Shown piece after piece: positions 38,001 through 49,955 of a stretch of 64,000 nucleotides of DNA (the stretch's first letter is position 1; each line of letters starts with the position of its first letter). A program made the translations under genes and the position numbers. Origin of the DNA: Trichomonas vaginalis G3. Its lineage: Eukaryota; Parabasalia; Trichomonadida; Trichomonadidae. Where the stretch lies: positions 19,353,962 to 19,417,961 of the forward strand of contig NC_067208.1 in NCBI RefSeq assembly GCF_026262505.1. Direction: 5' to 3'. The notes under the pieces are model-generated. The model did no database searches, was not told the origin of the DNA, and saw nothing but the letters and a program-made list of their open reading frames with translations.

Positions 38001-40915
38001 AGTTTTGTTGTTATATTTTTGTCTGCTTCAAGAACTTTCACCATCTTCGGTTATACCAACTTTCTTTGCTTTATGAAAATATTTTGGTTCAGCAAAGATG
38101 CTATTCTATAACATTTTCCATTGTTTGTTATAAAGAACTATCTGTCAATGATTGTATTGTTTGTGTGTGTAAACTTTGTTTTGCTTCAATTCGAAGAGAT
38201 ACTCAAATACGTCCATCTTTTTATTCTAAGTAAAATGTCATTTCCGAAAAATAGAAGCGTAAGTGTTTCAAAAGGTTTAATGGCGGTGGCAGATGTGAAG
38301 TTAAATTCACCAACTCAAACAAACAGTCAAAGTGTTGTTGTCAATGTCAAAGAAAGAGATGTTGAAGTGGGGAAACCATACGAAGACGAAGATGGTATAA
38401 CAATAGTTCCTGTAAAAGAACAACCAACATATCCTGAAGTTAGCAGAGACTTAAGTTCTGTTGCAGATATTCGAAAGACTACAACAACTTAAAGACAAAC
38501 TTAAAACTCAGGAGAAGATTTGTCAAGCTTTAGGTATAATGTTAAACTTGGTCGAACACAACCCTGTAAAAGTGAACTCATATGTCATCGCACCTCATGA
38601 ATTTTGAAAAGAACTATTGAAACTTTTGACAGAGGCAGACGATATAAACATCAAAGAAATAGAACCCGACATTGCTTGCTGTGGTGTTTCATATAATGTC
38701 ATTGACAAGATATACGTTATGAAAGGAGGTGAAACGTTGAACTTAAAATATAGTTTCCCAGACGTCATAAAAATATTTGACGACCACAACATTTCATTAA
38801 AATTTATTGCTAAGTAAATGGCAGAAGACATAGTGGTTTATACTATTACGACTAAAAACCCTGAGTCATATAATTCTATAACAACAAACTTACAAAGTCC
38901 TCAAGGACGATATTGTAAACTAACTTAAACACAATGACGACTAAAGCCTGTTTTGCTCTTTTTGACACCAGAAGACTTTTTGTTGTGAATGGTAAAAAAT
39001 ACTCCTTTGAAGATACTTACTCAGATATACCACCAACAGGTTTTGTTGACTTATTTAATACTTTAAGGACGGATGTAACATGTGCTGCAACTAGAGCAGG
39101 TTTCATTATGTTTGGATGTCCGACTGAGTTTACTATAAACGATATGAGCTATAATACAAAACTTATATCTGGTTTTTACTACCAACAGTTTCCCAGAAAA
39201 GGGTGCATACAATGGAATGGTCTGTTCATTGACTTAAGTTACAGACCTATTTTATATATTGTTTCAAACTTAGGTCAAAGTGCTATCGAATGTCGACAGA
39301 AACTACTATACCAAAAGATGTACTCATCGCGTAATAAACAAACTTTCTCTGCTGGTTGCCTATTGTTCATTCGAATGCAGAGTTTTCAGCTTTTAGTAAA
39401 CTCAAACACTTTAGCCAACATAAACTAACCTTAGTTTGAGCACGAAACTTGTTTCCTGTAAAACTTTTATGTCCTATGTATTTGTCAATGAACGGCAGAA
39501 AGTTTACGAATTGGAGATGCAACTGGTGAAAGTATTGATTGCAAAGAACAACTCAACAACAAATAGCTCAAGAACAACAAATGCAACAATGGAACATCAA
39601 ATCAGATAAAAAAAAATATATTTTTATTTTTTTTTTTTTTTTTTATAAAATGTAATACGAATATGTTTCAGATTTTTATGACTTCCCAAGCTTCAGTAAA
39701 TATGTGTCATTTCGAGACTATAACAAAGCAGTCGAGATTTGAAACGTTTAGTCATTTATTCGACTCTGCCCAGAATGTTAGTTATGAAGAATGGGATGTT
39801 GTGTCTTTAACAACCAAGAGCAAGACAATAGTTTGAACAAGAATGTAGACAGAAACTTAAGAAATAAAAGTGTACAAATGGTTGGCTATGAAGATGTTAG
39901 AATGCTTGGGATATCTTATTGTTCCAAACTTGAGATTTTCAGATCGTATAAAGTTCTATACACCTCTCCAAACTTCTATTCTATCTTCACTGGATTATAA
40001 ATAGAACAAGTAGAATGGAAAGAAAATGTTATAGAAGCGGTTAGACCATGTCAAAGAAATTATATGCATGGAAACGAAAGAGTCCTATGAGTATATCTTA
40101 TGTTTGGTTATCAAACATCTTACAACATCCAAGTGCTAAAAATGAAACTGCTCTCATTATAAATTGGAAAACAAGGACTGTAAGAACATTTCTTTACAAA
40201 GATATCTTATGCAAACTGTTAGAGGGCTATTCGAACCAATTGACAAACTTAGAAAACATCTGCGGTAAATTTAACTCTTCAATAAGAGAATTGAAACTTA
40301 TAGTTTGAATGAACTTCAAGTATAGATACAACAAAGTTTAAATCAGATGCTTTGAAAGGTCTATAACAGACAAAGTTGGAGTTGTTGAAGAAAGTATAAG
40401 CCCAAAGAGTTTGTGAAGCAAATGTTGGCACAAATTCATTATGGTTTCAACAATACGTTGCCGATGAAGTTGAAAGTTCTGACAGAAGATATGTAGTTGT
40501 CAAACGTCAGATTCTCATATGCAGATACAGAATATTTTGACGACTTAGCAGAAACTTTGACATCTACTTTTACAACGCACTTGTTCTCATATTTATGACA
40601 TAGATATTTAAAGTTCAATCCACAGACAAATTCCACATACCGAAGAGAGACAACATTGTTGAGAAGCAAACAAGAGTTGTATATGAACTGTTTATAGATG
40701 AAACGACTTTTGTGTTTAGATGAAAGGTCATGTATACGATTGATGTAATAAACAGTATTGTCAAGATATGGTTATATGCAGCGTTAAACGACATTCTTGG
40801 GCAAATGTCAAAAAGTCTTTTAGATTGTTAGAATGGCGTATATAAAGAAAAATTTTTTGATTAAATTTTAAAAAAAATATTTTTTTATCCGATAGAAAAG
40901 ATTGACGAAATATAT
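35100..40915 (+). mobile_element. Noisy mirror-image copy of the capsid-helicase half of Maverick 1
   Basis: From about 35.1 kb the sequence repeats, on the other strand, what lies at about 29.2-35.0 kb. The order is structural protein (about 35.1-36.27), major capsid (about 36.3-37.9), the antisense unknown gene, the 193-residue gene (about 38.2-38.8), penton (about 38.8-39.6) and helicase (about 39.65-40.85). All are broken many times, and the mismatch density grows to the right. The turn-point lies at about 34.99-35.11 kb. It is better explained as a foldback read than as real DNA. Confidence 0.75.
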
Positions 40916-40929
40916 TTATGTCAAACCAT

Positions 40930-43900
40930 ACTACCCCAGGAACTAAAGAAGAGAAAAGAGGAAGAAGGATGGGGAGAAGAGAGAAAAAAGAGGACGGAGG
41001 GAAAGAAGAAGAAAAAGAAAAGAAGAGGGAAAGAAGAAGAAAAGAAAAAAGAGGGAAAGAGGAAAAAGAAAAGAGGAAGGAGAGAGACGAAGGGGAAAAA
41101 AGACGAAAGAAGAGAAGGAAAGAAAAGAGAAGAAGAAAAAGAGTGGAAAGAAAAAGAAGGAGAGAGGAATGGAAAAGAGAGAAAGGAGAGAGGAAAGAGA
41201 GAGAAGGAAGGGAGAAGGAGCGGGAGGAGAATGAAGAAGAAGAGGGAGGAGAAGAAGAGAAAATAAGGGCAAGGAAAAAAAAGAAGAAGAGAAAAGGAAA
41301 AAAGGAGAAAGAAAGAAGAAAGGAGAGAGAAAAAGGAGAGAAAAAAAGAGAGAGAGAGGAAAGAAAGAAGGAGAGAAAGAGAGAGAGGAAGAAGAGAAAC
41401 AGGAGAAACAAAAAAAAGGGAGGAGGGAGAAGAAAAGAAGAAATGGAAGAGAGATGAGAGGGAAAGAGAACTAAGAATAGGAGAAGAGAGAAAAGGAGAA
41501 GGAGGAGGAAAAGGAGAAAAAGGAAGAGGAAAGAGGGGGAGAAGAAGAAGAAGAGAGAGGAAAAAAAGAGAAAAAGAAGGAAGGGAGAAGGAAGGGGATA
41601 ATTAATAAGAGTGAAGAAAGAAAGAAGAAAAGAAAGGAGAGAAAGGAAAAAGGAGGAAAAAGGGGAAAGAGGAAAGGAGAAGTAAAAAAAAGAGAAGCAA
41701 GAAGAGAGAGAGGAAAAAAGAGAGAAAGAAAAGAAAGAAGAGAAGGAAGGAGAAAAAAAGAAGGTAAACTGATAGAGATGAATAGAAAAAATATGAAAAG
41801 GAGGAAGATGAAGAAGAAAGGAAAAGAGATGAAGTATAGAAAGATAAGGAAAAAGACGGAAGAAAGGACGAGAAGAGGCGGACAGAAAGAGAGAGAAAAA
41901 AAGGGAGGCGGGAAATGAAAGAAACGAGAGAAACAAAAAAGGGAGAGAGAAAAAAGAAGAGAAGAAGAAAAGAAGAGAGAGGCAGAAAAGGGAAAGGATG
42001 GAAAAGAAGGATGGAAGAGGGGAAAAAGAGAAGTAAGAAGAAAAGAAATGTGAGGAGAAAAAAGAAGAAAGGAGAGCAAAGGAAAGGAAGAGGGAGAGAA
42101 AGAAAGGTAAAAAAGGCGAGGAGAAGAAAGAAAAGGGGGAGAAAAAGAGAAAAGAGAAAAGAAAAGAGAAAGGGAAAGAGAAAAGAAAAAGATGAGAAAA
42201 AAGAAGAAAAGAGGGAGAAAAGAAGAGGAAGGCAGGAGAGAGAGGAAAGGAAAAGGAAAGAATGAAAAATAAGAGTAAGAGGAAAGAAGAAAAAGAAAAG
42301 GGAAAAAAGGAAAGGAAGAAAAAAAGAAAACAGAAAGAGGGAGAGAAGGGATAAGAGAGAGATAAAGGGGAGAGGATCCGAGAAAAAGAAGAAGAGAAAC
42401 TAGAGAAATAAAGAAAAGAGAAAAAGAAAAAGGAGAAAATAAACGGAGCAAGAGAGGAGAAGAGAAAGAAAGATAGTAAAAGAAGAGAGGGAGGAAAGAA
42501 AGGAGGGAAAGAGAAAAGAAGAAGGAAAGAAAGAGGAGAAAGATAGTGAGAGAGAAAAAGGAAGAGAGAGGAAAGAAGAAGTAGAGAATGACCAAAACAG
42601 AAGGAAAAGAATGAAACAATAAGTGGAAGAAAGCGAATAAAAGGAGGGTGAGGATAGGGAAGAAGAAAGATGGAAGGAATAAAAAGAGAAAAAAGGAAAC
42701 AGAAAGAAAACGAGAAGTAAAGAGAAGAAAAAGGAGAGAAAAAGAGAATGGAAGAAAAAAAGGAGAAATGAGAGTAAGGAAGACGGAGAGAAGGCATAGA
42801 GGAAAGAGAAGAGAAGAGTGAAAAAAAAAAAAGTAAGAAGAAAAAAAGAGAAGGAAGAAAAAAAAGAAAGGGAAAGAAAAGGAGGAGAATGATGATGAGA
42901 AGAAGGAAGGAAAAAGTAGGAGTGTAAAGCGGGAGAGATGAAAAGAGAAGAAGAAGATTAAAAATAGAGAAAAAGTCAATAGAAAAGATAAGAGATAAAA
43001 GAAATAGAAAACTATGGAAAGGTAGAAGGATACAGAAAAAGAAGAAAAAAGAGTGAAAATTTATCGAAGAAAGTATATAATGAGGATGAGAAGAATGAAG
43101 ATAAAAGAAGGAAAAGGAAGAGGAAAAGAAAAAAAAGAGGAAAAAAAAGAGAATGAGATTGAATGAAAGAAATAAAATAAAATAGATGAAATGAATTTGT
43201 AAGAAATTTAAGAAAATAGGACTAAAAATAGAATAAGAAGAGGAATTATAGAGGAGAAGAGAAGGATAGAAGAAACCGATAAAGGATAAAAGTTAAGAAA
43301 GAGAGTAAAAGGGAAGTAAATAAAAGAGGAGAAGATGAAAAAGTAAAAGAGAAAGGAGAAAGAAAGATGAAATGAATGGGAAGAGAAGAAAAAGAAGAAA
43401 GAGTGAATCATGTGATATAAAGAGAATTAATGAAGAGAAGAATGGGGGAGATAATGAGTAAAAGAAAAAGAAAAAAGAGAGAGTGAGAGTTGGAAGAAAA
43501 ATGTAATATAACAAATAAGAAGAAATAGAAATAAGATGAGAGGATAAAAGGAAATAAATAAGTGAAAGAAAGGAATGTATAAAGAGAGAGAAAAGTGAAA
43601 GAAAGAAGAATAAAAAGAAATGAGTAGTATAGAGGAGAGGGAAGAAAAGAAAACAAAAAAGATGGATACAGAGGAAGCGTAGTGGATTAAATATATGATA
43701 GGAAATTCAACATATAGAGTAAGAGGTGAAGATAATGGTGAGAAAAATTAAAGATGAGGAGAAACCTTAGAGAGGAGAACCAAAGGAAAAGAGAAAGGAG
43801 AAGGGAAAAAGGAGAAGGAAAAAAAGATGAAGGAAGAGATGAGGTGAGAAAAGAGAAGGATGAAGAGCAGTAAAATACAAAGATAAAAATTATAAAGAAG

Positions 43901-46900
43901 GGGATAACAAAATAGAAGATATAAAAAGCCAGTGATAAGAGCAATAGAAGTGATAGAAAAAGAAATAGAGAATAAGAATATAGAGAAAAAACAAAAGATT
44001 GAGGGACGAACAGGAGAGAAGAAAAAAAAAGGAAGGAAAGGGAAAATTGGAAATAGGAGATATAAGAAAAGAAAAAGAAATTCTATAAAAAAGAAAGTAA
44101 GGTAAATATGGAAAGAGATAAAAAATCAAAAAACGAGCAGTAGAGAGAGAAAAGTAAGAAAAGGAGAAAAAAAGCGAAAAGAGAAAGGAAAGTAAGAGAA
44201 GAGCCCCCCGGAAATTCAGAAGAGGGAAATAAAGAATGGATAGATAAAAACAGATATAGAAGAAAAGGAGAGGAGAAGGGGCAGGGTAGATAATAGAGGA
44301 AGAGCCGGGAAAAAAGGGGGAAGAAGAGAAGAAACAGTAAATAAAAAAATGGAAAAATAGTATATGAAAAAAGAAATGGAAAGAGGAAGAGTGAAAGAAA
44401 GGAACAAAAGACGACGATATAGTATAATGAGAAGAGAGAGGGAAGTAAGATGAAAGAATAATAAGAAGTAAGAGTTAAAGTAAAAAGAAAGAAAAAGAGG
44501 TTAATAAGGATGAAAAAATAAAAGATAAGAAGAAAGAGAGAAATGAATTGAAAAAACAAAAAAAAAAGAGGATTGAAACGAAGAAGTACAGAAGAAGAAG
44601 AAGAGAAGAACCAGACAGAGATAAGAAGAGAAAGGAAGAAGTAATTTGTAATAGAAGACATAAAATGTAAATAGGTGGAAGATAAAAGGAGATAAGAAAC
44701 GGAGAAAAAATAAAATAATGTAAAATAAAGAGTAATGAAAATAAACAAGAAGAAAGGAAGAGTGAAGAGGAGTAAGATTGAAGGTATAAAGAGAGATGGA
44801 GAGAAAGAAAAAGTTGAAACAGGATGAAGACGGAGAGAGAATGAAATATCTAATTAAATAAGATTAGAAAGGGAGGATATGATACAAAATAACGAGGAGT
44901 AACAGGGTTAAAAAAAGAAAGAAGAAAAGAGAAAAAAGTAAGATGAAAAATAAAAAGAATAAAAAGAAATATAGTGAAGAGAAATTAGAAGAAAAGAGAG
45001 TATAGAGTAAAAAATAGATAAACAGATAAAAATGATTTTTGAATAGTGATTAAAGATAGAGGGAAGAATAAAAAAGAGAGAGAAAGAAATAAGAAAGAAA
45101 GTAAGAATTGATAAGAGGTAAAATAGGAGGGAAATAGAATTGGTAGAGAAGAGAGAAGAGATAGGAGAAAGAGAAGACAGGTGAAGAAAAAAGAAAAAAT
45201 GATTGAATTAATAATAAGGGATTAAAAAGAAAATGTGAATAAGGTAATGGGATAGTGGAAGGTAGAAAGGTAAAAAAGAAAAAAAATAGAAGATAAAAGA
45301 ATAAAAAAATATTATAGTAACAAGAGAGAGAGAAAGGTATGAGAGAAAGATATGTGGTAATATAAAGAGGGATAAAAAAAAAAGAAAAAGAAAGGGAAAA
45401 AGGATAGATAAAGCAAGAAAAAATAGAGAAGTAAGAAGAATATAGTTAAGAAGCATAAATAGGAAAAAGAGTATGAAGAGGGTGAGAGGGGAAGAGAAGA
45501 AAGAAAAAAGAGAGAGTAATAGTGAAGGCAGAGAACAGGAAAGAAAAGAAGGTGAGGAGTAAGAAGGAAAGAGAGTATAAACAGATGAAAGGACTTATTG
45601 GAAAAGAAATAGATGAATCTTAAAAAGAAAAATAATGGATAATTGAGAGAAAGGGTATAATTGGTAAGAGAGTAGAAAAAGGATGATATAATTGATGAGA
45701 ATGTTAATTAAGAAGGGGATAGAAAGAAAAGAAGATAGGTAAGAAAAGAAAGAAGAAGGGCGAAAAAAAGAGAAGTAAGAAGAGAGTGAACATGAAAGAG
45801 ACAGAAGATAAAAAATGGATATAAAAAATAAAGAAGAAAGGTAGAGAAGAAATAAAGGTAAAAGGGGAGAAGATGAGAGATGAAAAAAAAAAAGATTGAT
45901 ATGCAAAGATAAAGGCAAGTAGAAGGAAGGACAGAGCAGAAGTGAAACGAGATGGAATATAAAAAAAGATAAAAGGAAGTAATGAAAAAAAAGTGAAAGG
46001 TAGATGAAGAGAAGGAAGAAAGAGAAGAGCAAAGGAGAGAAAGGAGAAAATGAAAATGATAAGTAGATTTAAGTAAAAAGATGTGGAAATAGAAAAAGGT
46101 AAATGAAATAAGTGAGAAAGTAGTTGAAAAAATATAAGAAAGATATTAGAAATAGAAGCAGAATATAAATGAAAATGGTGAAGAAGAAAGTAGGAAAAAT
46201 AAAGAAATAAGGATAAAAACAAAGGAGATGAGGATAGAATAATAGGAATGATAAAGGAAAATTGAAAACGTAAAATAAGTCACAAGAATAATTCAAAGAA
46301 AATGCGAAGATAATTATGAAAAATGATCAGGAGATAAGAGTAAAAAAAAAGGATAAATGAATAAGGGGAAAAGAGAGAAGGATGATTGAAGAAATCAGAG
46401 GAATTGAAGATGTTATGGGAGGAGGAAAGAGAAAAGAGAAAAAGATGAAGAGATGAAGTAGGAGAGGAATGAAAATAAAGGAAAAGAAATGAATGGGAAT
46501 ATGAAGAAGAAGTGAAAGTATAAGAATGCACGAGAGAGAGTGAATATAGACGAGAAAGAGGTTCAGTGGAGAGAATAAAAAGAAAGGAGAGAAATGGATA
46601 TAAAATACAAAAAAGAGGAAGATGAAAAGAAAAGGAAAGAAGAGAAGAACGGTAAGAATAGGTAAAGAAAAAAAGGAGAAAGAAAGGAATAGAATAGAAA
46701 AAAAAAGAAGGGCGAATTGAAGAAATAGTAAGTAAGAAAACAGAGAAATAAAGAAATGGATAAAGCGAGAGAAACAGGCATGGATAAAAAGAAAGTAACT
46801 CAGAGAGGATAAAATTAAGGAGACTGACGAGGGTAAAGGGATATAGAGAAGACGAAAATAAAGATGACGGAATAGAAGAAGAATAAAAAGAAAGAGAATG

Positions 46901-47404
46901 TAAAAGGGATGGATATGAAAAGGAAAATAGGATAAGAAAATATAAAAAATGAGGTGGATTAATAAAGGTTAAAAACTATAAAGAAAGAGAGAAAGACTAT
47001 ATAAAGGTAAAGATATGAGAATAAAGTAAATGAAAGAAAGAGATAAGGGGAGAGAAAAAAGAAGAAAGAATGGAGAATGGGAGGAGGGAAGGTAAGAAAT
47101 ATAAAAAAAGAAGAAAAGGAAAGAGTGATAAAATAAGAAATGTAATAAAGCCTAAGATTAAAAGAAAAGAGAAGTAAATGGAAATAAAATAAGGAAAAAA
47201 AAGAAGCCGAAGAAGAGTATAAAGTAGTAATAAAAAAAGGTAATTATAAGGAGTGTAGGTAAAGGAGAGTAGAACAAGAGAGAGTGAAAAAAAGAAAGGA
47301 AGATGAAAGATAGAAAGGATGTTTGAAAATAAGGTAATAAAGGAAGGAATTAATATTTGATTGTAAGTAAGAGAAGAAGATTTTATTGTTAAGGTAGAAA
47401 AATG
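40930..47404. repeat. 6.5-kb polypurine tract, probable sequencing artefact
   Basis: The + strand is almost only A and G for the first 1.8 kb or so. After that, T and a few C gradually appear, but no gene-like or periodic content. It begins where the mirror copy fades and stops at an N gap. Long Ser/Phe/Leu frames on the - strand are a mere consequence of composition. Confidence 0.8.
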
Positions 47405-47429
47405 NNNNNNNNNNNNNNNNNNNNNNNNN
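47405..47429. other. Assembly gap (25 N)
   Basis: 25 consecutive N's. True distance across it is unknown. Confidence 0.99.
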
Positions 47430-48560
47430 TACATACAATTGACAAAACAAATTGTCTTCAACAATGAGTTTTCTGGTCGTCGTTCAAAACACAACAGATA
47501 ACCAGTTGTCCAAACAGCCACCAGAACAAGTCTTTCAACAATAGTTCTTACAATATCAAGACAAATTGTCCCAACAATTGAGATTCTTCTTCTTCTCAAA
47601 CACAACAGAAACATCTGAAACAGCTATCTTACAACCAGCACCCAGAACAAGTTTATCACATAGTTCTACAAGTATGTTAAAACAAGAGACCCACAATTTT
47701 CAAGATTTTTTATAATCTTTTTGAAACACTTGAACAATATTCGAAGAAACACGACGGAAACACAAAGCGACGACTGAGACCTCTCGCTACCCGAATTCCA
47801 TGTCAAAGAAAATATACCCATGAAGACTGAATATTTGTTTGTATAAACTTCTTAACAATGGAGATCGAAGCTGACAACTCAGATATATAGTGAATATTTT
47901 AACAAAGTCATAGAATCTGTTAAACCAATTGAAAACGACATAAAAAATCCCGGGTTCTTGTAGACCTTTTCGCCTCAAAATTACCAGGTTACAACCAATC
48001 TAATAGCAAACAAGCTCATAGAGCAAAATTTATTTTTATTGTTTTCCCAAGCAATATAGACATACACCTGAGGGGAACAAGCATAGGAAAATTTCAATCG
48101 TAATTCCACAACATACAACTATTACGAAGAAGCAAATGAATATGGAGAACTCTCATTCCATTTCACACTTTCAGTATCCTGAGGGAAAGAAAAAGCAATC
48201 TATCGATGTACAATCTCTGAGGATGTGAGGAAAACCTTCACATCATAACTACTGTTGCAATTGACAAAAACCTGCAAGAGTCGAAGACGATGTTTGTTCG
48301 CGCCATTGCTTGGTTTTGCATGGAGAACCAATTCCAATTCCCATTTCACAGAATTACTCAGCACAACATTTTCAAAAATGTAGAATTCGTTTTCTACGAC
48401 CATCCAAAAGTTTCCTGCTAACAAAAACCAAAGAAACAATTTGTCTCAATGATTTGTTGCTGGTCATGTGGCTGACAAAGAGCCATCAGAAATGACTATG
48501 AAAAGAGGAGGAGCGAAGAAGAAAACGGATAGCGCATGTCGTTCTTATCGAATAAAAACT
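47430..48560 (+). pseudogene. Noisy copy of the terminal 487-residue Maverick protein gene
   Basis: Matches, on the opposite strand, parts of the gene at 49956-51419, for example the Ser/Thr/Gln-rich middle and the region around 'GVLVDMFASYLPVT'. It is placed next to the right terminus just as the full gene lies next to the left terminus of Maverick 2. Broken, many breaks. The noise may come from the reads near the gap. Confidence 0.65.
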
Positions 48561-48592
48561 TTAATTCTTACTATATAATTTTTTAGTCTCCT

Positions 48593-48644
48593 CTAGTTTT
48601 TTAGGGCTAGAAGGGGGCGCAAAGCCCCCTGGAAAGCCCCACTA

Positions 48645-48676
<32 letters not shown>
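48593..48676 (-). repeat. Right terminal inverted repeat of Maverick 1
   Basis: Read from the outside: 30 A's (T's on +, 48647-48676), then GGTAGTGGGGCTTTCCAGG. The hairpin has outer stem GGGGCT/AGCCC and inner stem GGGGGC/GCCCCC. AAACTAGAGGAG follows inside, shared with the left end of Maverick 2 but not with the left end of this element. Confidence 0.85.
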
Positions 48677-48679
<3 letters not shown>

Positions 48680-48681
48680 CT
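48677..48681. repeat. Target-site duplication, right copy (ATACT)
   Basis: Direct partner of ATACT at 13643-13647. Host DNA resumes here. Confidence 0.75.
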
Positions 48682-49798
48682 CCATATTTAAATTATATAC
48701 CACGTTGGCTAATCAGATTTTTTTTATTTGAATTTACACTTTTGTATGGTCGAAGTTCACAATTTTTATAATCAGTAAATTAAAAGCTTCATCAGATAGA
48801 AACAGAGACCCATAAGAGATTAAAATTGAGATCTTCTAAAGGGGGTTAAATTGAATCCAAGTCTCTCAAATTCAATCATAGTGGCTCAATTTATTTTGAA
48901 GCAAACAAAAAGAATATTAATGGTAATCATATTTTATTTATATTTCACCAAAATAAAATAAAAATTCGTTTTTCCTATTCAATTTTTCAATGGGCAAGAT
49001 GGCCGAGCTCCAAAATCATGGAACAAAAGTTCGTTCTATTGCATTTAACTGCAATTATTAGACTTGTTAAAGAATGATAGTTCGATCCATCATGAAATTT
49101 AGCTATAAATCGACAAAAATTTGCAATTTATTTAAATTTTTAATCAATTACTCACAATTAAAGCAAAAATCCAAGTTTATTTGCTTTACCTCACAAAGCC
49201 ATTATTACCATTATATTAAAAATACATTTTTTGCAAAAATAAGTAGATAATAAAAATTCTTTACGAATAAACAATTAAAAATTATAAATATAGTTACCGT
49301 GACAAAAAATTGATTGAGGACTTGCATATTTTTGAGATAGCAATCATAGTCCCTTAAGGGTGCACCTGTATGTACGTTTATTTGAGAGGAGGAGGATTAC
49401 CCTCTCAATTTTGAGGGATTCGTTAGTTTATTTTCTCGATGAATATGCAATAAAATTTGATTTTTACCTTATCAATATACTTCATATAATATACACATGT
49501 TCATGTAAAAACTTTTTTCCAAAATCCTCAGGAATTAAGGGATTTTTGAATTTTAAGAATTTTTTTCGAATTTTTTCGAAAAAAAAATATTTCAGAACAG
49601 CCTTAACGGCTAAGATTTAGGAACAATGTTAAGTATCAAAAAGAAAGGAGGTCTGATATAGACAACATATATCGTTGAAGGTTGAAAAAATCTCTAATAT
49701 TTGAGCCCAAAATTTCAAATTTTAATTTTTTGAAAAAAGAGGCCACCCGTATGTACGTTTATTTGAGAGGAGGATTATATTTTTGAAAGGGTGAAACA

Positions 49799-49800
<2 letters not shown>
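48682..49800. other. Host AT-rich spacer between the two Mavericks
   Basis: About 1.1 kb with no convincing gene. A direct repeat of about 28 bp with core GTATGTACGTTTATTTGAG occurs at about 49369-49397 and again at about 49749-49776, 380 bp apart. The 86-codon open frame at 49360-49620 overlaps this repeat and looks like chance. Confidence 0.55.
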
Positions 49801-49829
<29 letters not shown>

Positions 49830-49880
49830 TAGTGGGGCTTCCAGGCACTTCGTGCCCTCTAGCCCCTAAGAAACTAGAGG
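49801..49880 (+). repeat. Left terminal inverted repeat of Maverick 2
   Basis: 27 A's (49801-49827) are followed by GGTAGTGGGGCTTCCAGG and the GGCAC/GTGCC hairpin, identical to the left end of Maverick 1. AAACTAGAGGAG then follows, as at the right end of Maverick 1. Confidence 0.85.
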
Positions 49881-49955
49881 AGGAATGAGACAAAGACCAG
49901 ATGAAAAAAATAAAATATTATAATAAAATTAAATTTTTAGTCTTAAATTGTTTTT

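Larger units (their letters stand above)
13648..48676. mobile_element. Maverick/Polinton element 1
   Basis: A 35-kb Polinton-family DNA element with inverted termini and a 5-bp target duplication. Parts in order: methyltransferase, small membrane protein, structural proteins, tail-fibre-like protein, integrase, DNA polymerase, HNH-type protein, unknown genes, packaging ATPase, helicase, minor and major capsid proteins and a large structural protein. A terminal protein matching element 2 lies next to the right end. The left 14 kb look mostly whole. From about 27 kb rightwards there are many breaks, more than a dozen. A mirror-image copy, 6.5 kb of purine and an N gap lie inside, so the apparent length is not reliable. 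Intact flanking repeats and close match to element 2 suggest a recent insertion. Confidence 0.9.

Noticed and set aside
40761-42979. Very long Ser/Phe/Leu open frames on the - strand
   Set aside because: They are what any long purine tract gives when read on the other strand; no gene-like composition.
49360-49620. 86-codon open frame in the host spacer
   Set aside because: Overlaps the direct repeat, low-complexity end, no family features.
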